From contig NZ_JAANCN010000011.1 of the NCBI RefSeq assembly GCF_011326735.1, forward strand, positions 1 to 64,000: DNA of 64,000 nt. The letters run 5' to 3'. Made by a program: the position numbers and the translations under genes. The DNA is from Phycicoccus endophyticus. Lineage in GTDB: Bacteria; Actinomycetota; Actinomycetes; Actinomycetales; Dermatophilaceae. The notes under the pieces were generated by a model that worked only from the letters and a program-made list of their open reading frames with translations, searched no databases and was not told the origin of the DNA. Shown piece after piece: positions 8,510-18,133 of this stretch. The stretch's first letter is position 1, and each line of letters starts with the position of its first letter.

Positions 8510-8515
8510 ACGGTA
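8510..8515 (-). promoter_or_regulatory. -10 element TACCGT, leaderless spacing
   Basis: Minus-strand TACCGT, then 6 bases, then the GTG of the LigD-type polymerase gene at 8503. Confidence 0.5.
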
Positions 8516-8611
8516 GGGGTTCGCGCCACTCCCGCGAGCCTGCGGTGCCGTGCCCTTCGGGCCCGGGCCCGAGCCGCCGGCGTCCCGTTGGCGTCACCGG
8601 CGTGTCTTTTT

Positions 8612-8640
8612 TAGACAAACCCTCGACGAATCGTTCTGAT
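8612..8640 (+). promoter_or_regulatory. Candidate sigma-70-like promoter for the helicase gene
   Basis: TAGACA (8612-8617) is separated by 17 bases from TCTGAT (8635-8640), which lies about 120 bases before the helicase start. It sits in an unusually A/T-rich patch of an otherwise G+C-rich intergenic stretch (8504-8762) in which I see no gene. Confidence 0.4.
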
Positions 8641-8746
8641 ACCCCTACTCTGGATCTCGAGACCCCCGCGGCTTGGCGGGCCGGAACCCCTGCACCGGCC
8701 TCGCGCCGCGGGGGTCCGCGCGTCCCGGGCGGTCACCGGGGCCACG

Positions 8747-8752
8747 TAGGCT
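8747..8752 (+). promoter_or_regulatory. -10 element TAGGCT near the helicase start
   Basis: TAGGCT ends 10 bases before the ATG at 8763, which would give a leader of only about four bases. It is an alternative or second promoter for the helicase gene. Confidence 0.4.
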
Positions 8753-8762
8753 GGTCCGCGAG

Positions 8763-11201
8763 ATGAGCACCCTCTTCGACGGCCTCGACTTCGGCGGCGC
8801 CCGGTCCACCCCCCACGTCGACCCGGCGACGCACGACAGTGCACAGGCGGCCCTGGTCAACGCCGCCGGGGTCCCGACGTGGGCCGAGGCGGCGGCCGAG
8901 GGGAGCGCGGGCAGCCCGCCCGGGCGGCCCGACCCCGAGGCGCTGCTGCGGGGGCTCAACCCACCGCAGCGGGAGGCCGTCCTCCACGAGGGCCCGCCGC
9001 TGCTCATCGTCGCCGGCGCGGGCTCGGGCAAGACCCGGGTCCTGACCCACCGGATCGCCCACCTGCTCGCCGACCGCGGGGTCCAGCCGGGCCAGGTGCT
9101 CGCGATCACCTTCACCAACAAGGCCGCCGCCGAGATGCGCGAGCGGGTGGCGGCGCTCGTCGGCCCCCGGGCCCGGGCGATGTGGGTGATGACCTTCCAC
9201 AGCGCCTGCGTGCGCATCCTGCGCCGCGAGGCCGACAAGGTCGGCATGCGCTCGAGCTTCTCGATCTACGACGCCGCCGACAGCCAGCGCCTGATGTCGA
9301 TGGTCGTGCGCGACCTCGACCTGGACCCCAAGCGGTACAACCCGCGCGCCTTCGGCCACCAGGTGAGCAACCTCAAGAACGAGCTCGTCGACGAGGAGAC
9401 CTTCGCGAGCCGGGTCGCCCAGGAGGGCACCCACCAGGAGCAGGTGCTCGCCGAGGCCTACCGCGAGTACCAGCGCCGGCTGCGCCAGGCCAACGCCCTC
9501 GACTTCGACGACCTCATCATGACGACGGTCCACATGCTCCAGGCATTCCCGGACGTCGCGGAGCACTACCGGCGCCGCTTCCGGCACGTCATGGTCGACG
9601 AGTACCAGGACACCAACCACGCCCAGTACCAGCTGGTCAAGGAGCTCGTCGGGTCCGAGGAGGCCCGCGGGCGGGCGCACGGCGTCGCCCCGAGCGAGCT
9701 CGTCGTCGTCGGCGACGCCGACCAGTCGATCTACGCCTTCCGGGGGGCGACGATCCGCAACATCGAGGAGTTCGAGCAGGACTACCCCGCGGCGCGCACC
9801 ATCCTCCTGGAGCAGAACTACCGCTCCACCCAGACGATCCTGCGGGCCGCGAACGCCGTCATCGCCCGCAACGAGGGGCGGCGAGCCAAGAACCTGTGGA
9901 CCGACAGCGGCGACGGCGCCCGGATCGTCGGGTACGTCGCCGACAACGAGCACGACGAGGCGAGCTTCGTCGCCCGGCGCATCGACGCGCTCGCCGACGA
10001 GCACGGGGTGCGGCCCGGCGACGTCGCCGTGTTCTACCGGACCAACGCCCAGTCCCGGGCCCTCGAGGAGGTCCTCGTCCGGGTCGGCCTGCCCTACAAG
10101 GTCGTGGGCGGCACCCGCTTCTACGAGCGCCGGGAGGTCAAGGACGCCCTGGCCTACCTGCGGGTGCTGTCCAACCCCGCGGACACCGTCAACCTTCGGC
10201 GCATCCTCAACGTCCCCAAGCGTGGCATCGGCGAGCGTGCCCAGGCGTGCGTCGCGGCGCTCGCCGAGCGCGAGCGCATCCCGTTCGTCGCCGCCCTCGG
10301 CCGGGCCGAGGACGCCCCCGGCATCGCCACCCGCTCGGTCTCGGCGATCGGCGGGTTCACCGCGATCCTCGAGGACCTCGGTCGGGTCCGGGACGACGAG
10401 GACACCGGCGTCGCCGACCTTCTCGAGGCCGTCCTCGACCGCACCGGCTACCTCGCCGAGCTGCGCGAGAGCCGCGACCCGCAGGACGAGACGCGCATCG
10501 AGAACCTCGCCGAGCTCGTCGCGGTGGCCCGCGAGTTCGACCAGGCCCGCCGCGAGACCGGGGAGGTCGTCAGCCTCGAGGAGTTCCTCGAGCGGGTCTC
10601 GCTCGTCGCCGACGCCGACGAGATCCCCGAGAACGACGAGGCGCAGGAGCAGGGTGTGGTCACCCTGATGACGCTGCACACCGCCAAGGGGCTGGAGTTC
10701 CCCGTCGTCTTCCTCACCGGGATGGAGGACGGCACCTTCCCCCACCTGCGCAGCCTCGGCGACGCCAAGGAGCTCGAGGAGGAGCGCCGGCTGGCCTACG
10801 TCGGCATCACCCGGGCCCGCGAGCGGCTCCACCTGTCGCGGGCAGCGGTCCGTTCGGCCTGGGGCGCGCCGCAGTACAACCCGCCCTCGCGCTTCCTCGA
10901 CGAGATTCCGGCCGAGCTGCTCGAGTGGGAGCGCGAGCTCTCCGGGGCGGCGGCGGTCGGCCGGCACGACCAGCGGCCCGCGGTGGCGACGCTCGCGGCC
11001 CGCCCAGGGGTGCGCTCGCCGGGCAACCGCCCGGTCATCCCGCTCGAGCCGGGCGACCGGGTCACCCACGACACCTACGGGCTCGGCACCGTCGTGCGCA
11101 CGCTCGGGGAGGGCGAGCGGACCCAGGCCGAGGTCGACTTCGGGGGAGAGCTGGGCGTCAAGCGGTTCGTGCTGCGCTTCGCTCCGCTCGAGAAGATCTG
11201 A
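8763..11201 (+). CDS. pcrA: ATP-dependent DNA helicase PcrA/UvrD
   Basis: 812 residues, superfamily 1A 3'-5' helicase. Motifs in order: Q motif LNPPQREAV, Walker A VAGAGSGKTRVL, motif Ia ITFTNKAAAEM, Walker B VDEYQDTNHAQY, motif III VVVGDADQSIYAFRGA, motif V TLHTAKGLEFPVVFL and motif VI YVGITRARERLHL. The C-terminal 60 residues (PGDRVTHDTYGLGTV through the FGGELGVKRFVLRFAPLEKI end) form the Tudor-like RNA-polymerase-binding domain typical of PcrA. The protein works in repair and in removing RecA or stalled polymerase. The start is chosen at the ATG after TAGGCT; the first 70 residues are a low-complexity extension. Confidence 0.95.
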   Translation: MSTLFDGLDFGGARSTPHVDPATHDSAQAALVNAAGVPTWAEAAAEGSAGSPPGRPDPEALLRGLNPPQREAVLHEGPPLLIVAGAGSGKTRVLTHRIAHLLADRGVQPGQVLAITFTNKAAAEMRERVAALVGPRARAMWVMTFHSACVRILRREADKVGMRSSFSIYDAADSQRLMSMVVRDLDLDPKRYNPRAFGHQVSNLKNELVDEETFASRVAQEGTHQEQVLAEAYREYQRRLRQANALDFDDLIMTTVHMLQAFPDVAEHYRRRFRHVMVDEYQDTNHAQYQLVKELVGSEEARGRAHGVAPSELVVVGDADQSIYAFRGATIRNIEEFEQDYPAARTILLEQNYRSTQTILRAANAVIARNEGRRAKNLWTDSGDGARIVGYVADNEHDEASFVARRIDALADEHGVRPGDVAVFYRTNAQSRALEEVLVRVGLPYKVVGGTRFYERREVKDALAYLRVLSNPADTVNLRRILNVPKRGIGERAQACVAALAERERIPFVAALGRAEDAPGIATRSVSAIGGFTAILEDLGRVRDDEDTGVADLLEAVLDRTGYLAELRESRDPQDETRIENLAELVAVAREFDQARRETGEVVSLEEFLERVSLVADADEIPENDEAQEQGVVTLMTLHTAKGLEFPVVFLTGMEDGTFPHLRSLGDAKELEEERRLAYVGITRARERLHLSRAAVRSAWGAPQYNPPSRFLDEIPAELLEWERELSGAAAVGRHDQRPAVATLAARPGVRSPGNRPVIPLEPGDRVTHDTYGLGTVVRTLGEGERTQAEVDFGGELGVKRFVLRFAPLEKI

Positions 11202-11274
11202 GCCCGCGGCCGGACCCCGTGTCGGCCGGAGTCGCCGCGGTGAGCGCACCCCCGGGCCGGTCAGGCCGGGGCGG

Positions 11275-12054
11275 TCACCACAGGCCGTGGTCCTGGAGCC
11301 ACGGGACGGGGTCGATCGGGGTCCCGTCCTCGGGGGCGCTCTGCATCTGCAGGTGCAGGTGCGGGCCGAAGGAGTGCCCGGTGTTGCCGACGAGGCCGAC
11401 CTGGTCGCCGGGCAGGACCTCCTGGCCCGCGACGACGTCGATCCGGCTCATGTGCCCGTACCAGGAGGTGCTGCCGTCCCAGTAGAGGATCTCGACCTTG
11501 TAGCCGAAACCGCTCGTGTACCCGGCGCTGAGGACCGTCCCCTTGGACATCGCGTGCAGCGGCGTCCCGGTGGCCGCGGCGAGGTCGATGCCGGCGTGCA
11601 GGCGCCCCCAGCGGTAGCCGAAGCCGGAAGTGACGTTCCAGACGTCGACCGGGCGGACCCACTTCTTGGCCAGCCGCTCGGCCTCCGCCTCGGCCGCCGC
11701 CCTGGCGCGGGCCTCCCGGCGGGCGGCGCGCGCGGCCCGCGCCTTCTCCTCGGCCCGGCCCTGGAAGGCGGCGGCCTCGATGTTGGCGTCCTGGCGCCGG
11801 GTGGCGATGTCGCTCGCGGCCTGCTCGTCGGCGGCCTCCTGGGTGCGCACCATCGCCGTCTGCCGACCGGTGAGGTCGAAGCTCTGGGGGGCCGACTCGG
11901 CCATCGTGGCGCCCGCTGCGGTGACGACGAGCGCCCCGGCGGCGGCGGTGGGGAGGACGAACCCCGAGCTCAGCGCTCGGGGAAGGCGGGCGCGACGCTG
12001 CTGGACGCGGTGGCGTCCGGCGTAGTGACGCCCGGTGTAGCTCCGGGAACTCAC
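11275..12054 (-). CDS. Secreted or membrane-anchored M23 peptidase
   Basis: About 259 residues from a GTG start. A basic N-terminus is followed by a hydrophobic signal or anchor at residues about 29-50. A charged Ala/Arg/Glu-rich helix (about 65-125, probably coiled coil) precedes a C-terminal M23 domain. Zinc-site motifs are visible: RLHAGIDLAA (His and Asp), GHMSRIDV and GPHLHLQM (His-x-His). M23 enzymes cut peptidoglycan cross-bridges outside the membrane, and a helical coil before the domain is common in cell-division hydrolases. A tandem repeat resembling MtrA sites lies 54 bases upstream. The in-frame stretch up to 12366 lacks a better start and runs through that repeat. Confidence 0.85.
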   Translation of the reverse strand: MSSRSYTGRHYAGRHRVQQRRARLPRALSSGFVLPTAAAGALVVTAAGATMAESAPQSFDLTGRQTAMVRTQEAADEQAASDIATRRQDANIEAAAFQGRAEEKARAARAARREARARAAAEAEAERLAKKWVRPVDVWNVTSGFGYRWGRLHAGIDLAAATGTPLHAMSKGTVLSAGYTSGFGYKVEILYWDGSTSWYGHMSRIDVVAGQEVLPGDQVGLVGNTGHSFGPHLHLQMQSAPEDGTPIDPVPWLQDHGLW

Positions 12055-12107
12055 GGCGGCGGGAACCTTGACGGGACGGGGGCAGGGACCTGGCGGGGCC
12101 GGTACAC

Positions 12108-12129
12108 CGTACCGTGACCGTTCCGTGAC
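12108..12129 (-). promoter_or_regulatory. 11-bp tandem direct repeat, MtrA-box-like
   Basis: CGTACCGTGAC and CGTTCCGTGAC are adjacent direct repeats. On the minus strand they read GTCACGGAACG and GTCACGGTACG. MtrA of actinobacteria is known to bind loosely conserved direct repeats of a GTCAC/GTAAC-type core upstream of peptidoglycan hydrolase genes. The position, 54-75 bases before the M23 gene, suits a regulator site. Binding is inferred. Confidence 0.5.
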
Positions 12130-12437
12130 GCGCAGGCCACGGTCCGGCCACCGAGCCGGGCGCTCGCGGGTGATCCCGCCGTGGCCCGCGTGACCTGCGC
12201 GGATGCCGCCCGATGTGGCCGCCACGCACCTGAGAGACGCCTCAGGAGCGGGGTGGCCGGGGTGCTCGGCGGGCGGTGTGCGCCGCCCCTGGAGAACGCA
12301 CCGCCGAGGTAAGCCGGCCCCCGCGCAGCGGTAAAGAGTTCCGGTCATCGGGTCAATTCTTGGCAAGAAGTGTTGTCCTCCCCGGGGTCGCGGAGCAGGT
12401 TTCCCCTCGTGCCCGGAACCGGGCGTCGCCCCAGCTC
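12130..12437. other. Intergenic region between divergent peptidase genes
   Basis: There is no coding frame I trust here. It contains a G+C-rich half next to the M23 gene and a less G+C-rich stretch near 12330-12375 (GGTCAATTCTTGGCAAGAAG) that probably holds the metalloprotease promoter. I could not assign clear -35/-10 boxes. I looked for a c-di-AMP riboswitch, common before actinobacterial wall hydrolases, and did not recognise one. Confidence 0.4.
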
Positions 12438-12445
12438 GAGGAGAA
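12438..12445 (+). promoter_or_regulatory. Ribosome binding site deciding the metalloprotease start
   Basis: GAGGAGAA lies 8 bases before the GTG at 12454. This sets the start at the first residue of a good signal peptide rather than at the upstream in-frame codons. Confidence 0.7.
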
Positions 12446-12453
12446 CCACCACC

Positions 12454-14526
12454 GTGAGACGACTCACCCCCGGCCTCGCCCTCGGCGCGGCCGCCGCGAC
12501 CATCGTCGCCGGCGTCCCCGTCGCCGCGGCGGCCGCCGCCGCAGCCCCCCAGGCCGCCGGCGCCACCGCCCCGACGGCCCTGCCCGCGTCCTCACCGGGT
12601 GCGGACCACGACGCCCTCGGCCTGCCCGCTGCCCAGACGCTCGTGCCGAGGTCGGTGGTCACCGACCCCGACGGCACCCGCTTCGTGCGCTACGAGCGCA
12701 CCTGGAAGGGCCTGCGCGTCGTCGGCGGTGACCTCGTCCTGGAGAAGAGCCCCGCCGGTGCGCTCCGGCAGGTCCGGTTCAACGCCGGGCACAGGGGCGT
12801 GGGGGCCGCGACGACGACCCCGAAGGTCGCCCGCTCCGCCGCCGAGAGCGCCGCCCAGCAGCGCTCGAAGGCCACCGCCGAGAAGAGCCGCGGCGAGCTG
12901 GTCGTCTGGGCCGGCTCGGGCACGCCGCGGCTCGCCTACGACGTCGTGACGACCGGGGTCAAGGCCGACCAGACCCCGAGCCGCCTGCACACCATCGTCG
13001 ACGCCGGCTCCGGCGCGGTCGTCACCAGCTGGGACGAGATCGTCACGGGCACCGGCAACTCGATGTACTCGGGCACGGTGACCCTGCACACGGTCCAGAG
13101 CGGGTCGACCTGGCAGCTCAAGGACAGCCACGGCAACTACACGACCGACCTCAACGGGTCGACGAGCTCGACCGCCTCCGGGACGCTGTTCACCGACGCG
13201 GACAACGTCTGGGGCACCGGCTCGGCCTCGAGCCGGCAGACCGCCGGGGTCGACGCGCAGTACGGCGCGGAGATGACCTACGACTTCTACGACACCGTCC
13301 TCGGGCGCGCCGGCATCTGGGACAACGGGCAGGGCGCGCGCAGCCGGGTCCACTACGGCAACAGCTACGTCAACGCCTTCTGGGACGGCAGCCAGATGAC
13401 CTACGGCGACGGCAGCGGCAACACCCACCCGCTCACCTCGCTCGACGTGGCCGCCCACGAGATGAGCCACGGCGTCACCGAGAACACCGCCGGGCTGGCC
13501 TACTCGGGTGAGGCCGGCGGCCTCAACGAGGCGACCTCGGACATCTTCGGGACGGCCGTGGAGTTCTACGCGAACAACGCGACCGACACGGGCGACTACC
13601 TCATCGGCGAGAAGATCGACATCAACGGCGACGGCAGCCCCCTGCGCTACATGGACAAGCCCTCCAAGGACGGCGCGAGCCAGGACTGCTGGAGCTCGAG
13701 CACGAAGAACCTCGACCCGCACTACTCCTCGGGGCCGCTCAACCACTGGTTCTACCTCGCCTCCGAGGGCAGCGGCGCCAAGACGATCAACGGCGTCTCC
13801 TACAACAGCCCGACGTGCAACGGCTCCACGGTGACCGGGACGGGCCGGGAGAAGGTCGAGAAGATCTGGTACCGCACGCTGGCGACCAAGCTCACCTCGT
13901 CCGCGACCTACGCGGCCGCCCGCAACGGCGCCATCGCCTCGGCGAAGGAGCTCTACGGCGCGGACTCGAGCGAGTGCACCGCGGTCGCCGCCGCGTTCTC
14001 CGCCATCAACGTCGCCGCCGGCAGCGAGGCGTGTGGCGGTGGCTCCACCGAGCCGCCGCCCACCTCGGGCAACCTGCTGCAGAACCCGGGCTTCGAGTCG
14101 GGCGCGACGGTGTGGACCGGCACGAGCGGGCCGATCACGAGCAACACCGGCCGCCCGGCCCGGACCGGCAGCTGGAAGATGTGGCTCGGCGGCAACGGGC
14201 GGACGACCACCGAGACCGAGAGCCAGACGGTGACCATCCCGTCCTCGGCGAGCGCGGCCACGCTGAGCTTCTGGATGCGGGTGGACACCTCCGAGACGAC
14301 GAGCTCGCGGGCCTACGACACGATGAAGGCCCAGGTCGTCTCCGGCGGCTCGACGAGCACGCTCGCGACGTACAGCAACCTCGACGCGACGGGCACCTAC
14401 GTCAAGAAGTCCTTCGACGTCTCGTCCTACGCGGGCCGGTCCGTGACCGTGAAGTTCCTCCTGTCCGAGGACGTCACGCTGCAGACCTCCTTCGTCGTCG
14501 ACGACACCTCGCTGGCCACCTCCTGA
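12454..14526 (+). CDS. Secreted M4-family (thermolysin-like) metalloprotease
   Basis: 690 residues. A signal peptide (Arg-Arg, then an Ala-rich core to about residue 35) is followed by an FTP/PepSY-type propeptide (about 60-190). The M4 catalytic domain (about 200-530) carries zinc ligands His335 and His339 with catalytic Glu336 (AAHEMSHGVTE) and the third ligand Glu359 (GGLNEATSD), the 24-residue spacing of thermolysin. A short Gly-Ser-Pro linker leads to a C-terminal beta-sandwich (about 545-690, starting NLLQNPGFESG) resembling carbohydrate-binding or MAM-like modules. The enzyme is exported, matures by self-cleavage and degrades protein; the last domain may tether it to substrate or wall. 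It is monocistronic with a strong hairpin behind it. Confidence 0.93.
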   Translation: MRRLTPGLALGAAAATIVAGVPVAAAAAAAAPQAAGATAPTALPASSPGADHDALGLPAAQTLVPRSVVTDPDGTRFVRYERTWKGLRVVGGDLVLEKSPAGALRQVRFNAGHRGVGAATTTPKVARSAAESAAQQRSKATAEKSRGELVVWAGSGTPRLAYDVVTTGVKADQTPSRLHTIVDAGSGAVVTSWDEIVTGTGNSMYSGTVTLHTVQSGSTWQLKDSHGNYTTDLNGSTSSTASGTLFTDADNVWGTGSASSRQTAGVDAQYGAEMTYDFYDTVLGRAGIWDNGQGARSRVHYGNSYVNAFWDGSQMTYGDGSGNTHPLTSLDVAAHEMSHGVTENTAGLAYSGEAGGLNEATSDIFGTAVEFYANNATDTGDYLIGEKIDINGDGSPLRYMDKPSKDGASQDCWSSSTKNLDPHYSSGPLNHWFYLASEGSGAKTINGVSYNSPTCNGSTVTGTGREKVEKIWYRTLATKLTSSATYAAARNGAIASAKELYGADSSECTAVAAAFSAINVAAGSEACGGGSTEPPPTSGNLLQNPGFESGATVWTGTSGPITSNTGRPARTGSWKMWLGGNGRTTTETESQTVTIPSSASAATLSFWMRVDTSETTSSRAYDTMKAQVVSGGSTSTLATYSNLDATGTYVKKSFDVSSYAGRSVTVKFLLSEDVTLQTSFVVDDTSLATS

Positions 14527-14533
14527 GGCCGGG

Positions 14534-14571
14534 GCGACGGCGGCGCGACCACCCGGTCGCGCCGCCGTCGC
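14534..14571 (+). terminator. Perfect 17-bp hairpin after the metalloprotease
   Basis: Arms at 14534-14550 and 14555-14571 are exactly complementary around a 4-base loop (ACCC). No T-run follows, which is usual for G+C-rich actinobacterial terminators. It sits 8 bases after the stop. Confidence 0.75.
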
Positions 14572-14667
14572 GCGTGCCGGGATGCCGCTCGCCGCGCCGC
14601 TCGGCCGTTCGGGGGTGAGATTGCCCCCATCGGGCACCTCGGGTTCGGCCCGCGCAGACCGCGCGGA

Positions 14668-14673
14668 TACGCT
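14668..14673 (+). promoter_or_regulatory. Candidate -10 element for sucCD
   Basis: TACGCT fits TANNNT and lies 41 bases before the sucC start. The -35 region is not recognisable. Confidence 0.35.
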
Positions 14674-14714
14674 GCCACGGACCACCTTCGCCGACAGTGA
14701 GGACGGATCGCCCC

Positions 14715-15893
14715 GTGGACCTCTTCGAGTACCAGGCCCGTGACATGTTCGAGAAGCACGGCGTCCCCGTGCTCGCGGGGGCCGTCGCGACGACCCCGCA
14801 GGAGGCCCGGGCCGCGGCCGAGCGGATCGGTGCCGCGAGCGGCGGCGTCACCGTCGTCAAGGCCCAGGTCAAGACCGGGGGGCGCGGCAAGGCCGGCGGG
14901 GTCAAGGTGGCCCGCAGCCCCGAGGAGGCCGAGGAGCACGCGCGCGCCATCCTCGGCATGGACATCAAGGGGCACACCGTGCAGCGGGTCATGGTCGCCC
15001 AGGGCGCCCGGATCGCCGAGGAGTACTACTTCTCCGTCCTGCTCGACCGGGCCAACCGCAGCTACCTCGCGATGTGCTCCAAGGAGGGCGGGGTCGAGAT
15101 CGAGCAGCTCGCCGTCGAGCGGCCCGAGGCGCTCGCCCGGGTGGCCGTCGACCCGAACGCCGGCATCGACGCCGCCACGGCGCGCGAGATCGCCGAGGCG
15201 GCCGGCTTCGACGCCGACACCGTCGCCGCGCTCGAGCCGGTGCTCGTCTCCCTGTGGGAGGTCTACCGCGACGAGGACGCCACGCTCGTCGAGGTCAACC
15301 CGCTGGTGAAGACCGAGGAGGGCGCGATCATCGCCCTCGACGGCAAGGTGACCCTCGACGCCAACGCCGACTTCCGCCACCCGGAGCACGCCGAGCTCGA
15401 GGACACCGCGGCCACCGACCCGCTCGAGGCGGCGGCCAAGGAGAAGAACCTCAACTACGTCAAGCTCGACGGCTCGGTCGGCATCATCGGCAACGGCGCG
15501 GGCCTGGTCATGAGCACCCTCGACGTCGTCGCCTACGCCGGGGAGGAGTTCGGCGGCCAGAAGCCGGCGAACTTCCTCGACATCGGCGGCGGCGCGAGCG
15601 CCGAGGTGATGGCCAACGGGCTGCACATCATCCTGTCCGACGAGCAGGTCAAGGCGGTGTTCGTCAACGTGTTCGGCGGCATCACGGCGTGCGACGCCGT
15701 CGCCAACGGCATCGTCGGCGCGCTCGACGCCCTCGGCGACGAGGAGGACCGCGCGCTCGTCGTCCGGCTCGACGGCAACAACGTCGAGGAGGGCCGGCGG
15801 ATCCTCGCCGAGCGCAACCACCCGCGCGTCATCATCGAGGACACGATGGACGGCGCCGCGCGCCGGGCCGCCGAGCTGGCCTCCCAGAACTGA
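14715..15893 (+). CDS. sucC: Succinate-CoA ligase (ADP-forming) subunit beta
   Basis: 392 residues. The ATP-grasp domain starts [19 protein letters not shown], with the glycine-rich [12 protein letters not shown] loop. The C-terminal ligase domain has the [18 protein letters not shown] and [17 protein letters not shown] patches that meet the alpha-subunit active site. It couples succinyl-CoA cleavage to ATP synthesis in the TCA cycle. The GTG at 14715 matches the family N-terminus; the frame is open for only 6 more codons upstream. It is followed 31 bases later by sucD. Confidence 0.97.
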   Translation: MDLFEYQARDMFEKHGVPVLAGAVATTPQEARAAAERIGAASGGVTVVKAQVKTGGRGKAGGVKVARSPEEAEEHARAILGMDIKGHTVQRVMVAQGARIAEEYYFSVLLDRANRSYLAMCSKEGGVEIEQLAVERPEALARVAVDPNAGIDAATAREIAEAAGFDADTVAALEPVLVSLWEVYRDEDATLVEVNPLVKTEEGAIIALDGKVTLDANADFRHPEHAELEDTAATDPLEAAAKEKNLNYVKLDGSVGIIGNGAGLVMSTLDVVAYAGEEFGGQKPANFLDIGGGASAEVMANGLHIILSDEQVKAVFVNVFGGITACDAVANGIVGALDALGDEEDRALVVRLDGNNVEEGRRILAERNHPRVIIEDTMDGAARRAAELASQN

Positions 15894-15924
15894 CCGAGCG
15901 AGCGAGAAGAGAGAACAGACACCC

Positions 15925-16818
15925 ATGGCCATCTTCCTCACCGCCGACTCCAAGGTCATCGTCCAGGGCATGACCGGCTCCGAGGGCATGAAGCACACCC
16001 AGCGGATGCTGCGCTCCGGCACCGCGATCGTCGGCGGCGTCAACCCGCGCAAGGCCGGCACCGACGTCGAGTTCGAGGGCGGCGTCACCGTCCCCGTGTT
16101 CGGCACCGTCGCCGAGGCGATGGCGGCCACCGGGGCCGACGTCAGCGTCGTCTTCGTGCCCGCCGCGTTCACCAAGGCCGCCGCCGTCGAGGCGATCGAC
16201 GCGGGCATCCCCCTGCTCGTCGTCATCACCGAGGGCGTCGCGGTCAAGGACACCGCCGAGTTCTACAGCTACGCCGCGGCCAGGGGCACCACCCGGATCG
16301 TCGGCCCGAACTGCCCGGGCCTGATCAGCCCCGGCGCCTCGAACGCCGGCATCATCCCGGCCGACATCTCCGGGGGAGGGCGCATCGGGCTGGTCTCCAA
16401 GTCGGGCACCCTGACCTACCAGATGATGTACGAGCTGCGGGACTTCGGCTTCTCCTCCGCCGTGGGCATCGGCGGCGACCCCGTCATCGGCACGACGCAC
16501 ATCGACTGCCTCGAGGCCTTCCAGAACGACCCCGAGACCGACGCCATCGTCATGATCGGCGAGATCGGCGGTGACGCCGAGGAGCGGGCGGCCGCCTACA
16601 TCCAGGAGCACGTGACCAAGCCGGTCGTCGGCTACGTCGCCGGCTTCACCGCCCCCGAGGGCAAGACGATGGGCCACGCGGGCGCCATCGTCTCCGGCTC
16701 CTCCGGGACCGCCCAGGCCAAGAAGGAGGCCCTCGAGGCCGCCGGCGTCAAGGTGGGCAAGACCCCGTCCGAGACCGCGCAGCTCATGCGCGAGATCATG
16801 CAGGCCCTCTCCGCCTGA
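15925..16818 (+). CDS. sucD: Succinate-CoA ligase subunit alpha
   Basis: 297 residues. The Rossmann-type CoA-binding domain begins with [18 protein letters not shown]. The phospho-histidine loop lies in [13 protein letters not shown] (active-site His after Gly), preceded by [10 protein letters not shown]. It forms the heterotetramer with SucC. Operon position directly behind sucC is conserved in actinobacteria, as is the perM-purN-purH tail. Confidence 0.97.
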   Translation: MAIFLTADSKVIVQGMTGSEGMKHTQRMLRSGTAIVGGVNPRKAGTDVEFEGGVTVPVFGTVAEAMAATGADVSVVFVPAAFTKAAAVEAIDAGIPLLVVITEGVAVKDTAEFYSYAAARGTTRIVGPNCPGLISPGASNAGIIPADISGGGRIGLVSKSGTLTYQMMYELRDFGFSSAVGIGGDPVIGTTHIDCLEAFQNDPETDAIVMIGEIGGDAEERAAAYIQEHVTKPVVGYVAGFTAPEGKTMGHAGAIVSGSSGTAQAKKEALEAAGVKVGKTPSETAQLMREIMQALSA

Positions 16819-16888
16819 CCCGCCCACTCGGCGGGGGATGCGGCGCGGCACCCGCGGCCGGGGCGGCCGGTGGCGCAGACTGACCACG

Positions 16889-18133
16889 ATGACCGTCGTC
16901 GACCGCCTCCGCTCCGCGCTCCCGGGTGCCACGACCGCGGACGAGGGTGGGCCGTCCTTCTGGGCGCCCGGCTGGCGGCGCTCGGCCCTCCTCGGCGTGG
17001 CGACCGGTACGGTCTCGCTGCTCCTCGTGCTGGTGCCCGTCCTCCTGGCCTGGAACGGCGACTCCCGCACGAGCGCCGGCCTCGGCGGCGCCCTCGACGT
17101 CGGGTCGTCGCTGTGGCTGCTCGCCGGCGGCGCCCGGCTCGGCAGCGGCGCCGCGACCATCGCGCTCACCCCGCTGCTCGCGACCGGGGTGCTCGTCCTG
17201 CTCGCCCGGGTCGGGGCGCGCGAGGGCATGGTGCGGGTGAGCACCGACGGCCCGTACTGGGCCGGTCTGGTCCCGCGCCCGCTCGCCACGGCCGCCGCCT
17301 CCTGGTGGGCCGGCTACGCCGCGGTCGTCGCCGTGGCCTGGCTGCTGGCGCGCGACGGGGTGCTGCCGCCGCACCCGGCCACCCTCCTTCTCCCCGGCCT
17401 CGTCGTGCCCGTCGCGGGCCTCGTGCTGGCCCTGCGGCCGGTTGCCCGCGAGGACCCCGACGTCCTCGGCCCGCGGGCCCGGCTGCCGCTGCCGGACCTC
17501 GTGCGCCGCGCCGTCGGCCCGGGGCTCGCGGGGGCGGGCCTGCTCGTGCTCCTCGGCGCGCTCGTCGTCGCCGGCGCCGTCGTCCTGCAGTGGCCACGGG
17601 TCTCCGCCGTCCAGGCCGAGCTCGGCGCCGAGGGGGCCGGAGCGGCCGTGCTCTTCGGCGGGCAGGCCGCGGGGTTGGCCAACCTCGGCCTGTGGGTCGT
17701 CTCGTTCGTCGCCGGGCCGGGGTTCTCCGTGGTCCAGGGCGCCAGCGTGACGTGGGACGGCGTCGAGAGCGGGCTGCTGCCGATGCTGCCCGTGCTCGCC
17801 GCCCTGCCGCAGCCGGGTCGCTTCCCCGGCCTCGTCGCGCTCGCCTGCGTCCTGGTCGTCGTGGCCTGTGGTGCCTGGGTCGGCCACCGGGCGGTGCGCC
17901 GCCTGGCCCGGCTGGCGCGGCTGCGCTCCAAGCTCGCCGTCGCGCTCTCGGCATGCGCCACCGCGGCCCTCGCACTCGGGGCGCTCGACGTCCTCGGCGG
18001 TGGCTCCCTCGGCCAGTTCCGGCTCTCCTCGGTCGGCGCCCCCGCGGGGCGCCTCGTGCTCGCGGTGTTCGCCGAGCTCGCCCTCGGCGCGGTCTGCTAC
18101 GTCCTGCGCGACGCGTGGAGGCTGCGCCGGTGA
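16889..18133 (+). CDS. DUF6350 membrane protein (PerM-like)
   Basis: 414 residues with about ten hydrophobic segments and a long conserved middle part. The location between sucD and purN is that of mycobacterial PerM (Rv0955), an integral membrane protein linked to FtsB stability and chronic-phase survival; sequence length and topology agree. The ATG at 16889 was preferred to an upstream start because CAGACT sits 7 bases before it and the upstream codons are Arg/Gly-rich and lack hydrophobicity. It overlaps purN by 4 bases. The function is by family; nothing in the sequence reveals a catalytic site. Confidence 0.75.
   Translation: MTVVDRLRSALPGATTADEGGPSFWAPGWRRSALLGVATGTVSLLLVLVPVLLAWNGDSRTSAGLGGALDVGSSLWLLAGGARLGSGAATIALTPLLATGVLVLLARVGAREGMVRVSTDGPYWAGLVPRPLATAAASWWAGYAAVVAVAWLLARDGVLPPHPATLLLPGLVVPVAGLVLALRPVAREDPDVLGPRARLPLPDLVRRAVGPGLAGAGLLVLLGALVVAGAVVLQWPRVSAVQAELGAEGAGAAVLFGGQAAGLANLGLWVVSFVAGPGFSVVQGASVTWDGVESGLLPMLPVLAALPQPGRFPGLVALACVLVVVACGAWVGHRAVRRLARLARLRSKLAVALSACATAALALGALDVLGGGSLGQFRLSSVGAPAGRLVLAVFAELALGAVCYVLRDAWRLRR

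Noticed and set aside
8618-8640. LexA (SOS) box before the helicase gene
   Set aside because: TCGACGAATCGTTCTGA lacks the GAAC-N4-GTTC core of actinobacterial LexA boxes; the halves are out of phase.
8733-11249. 838-codon open frame on the minus strand opposite the helicase gene
   Set aside because: It is a high-G+C shadow of pcrA. The translation is low-complexity Gly/Asp/Val/Leu-rich with no domain, while the other strand has all helicase motifs.
12061-12437. c-di-AMP (ydaO-type) riboswitch before the M23 peptidase
   Set aside because: I looked because these precede many actinobacterial wall hydrolases, but the conserved blocks are not recognisable on either strand.
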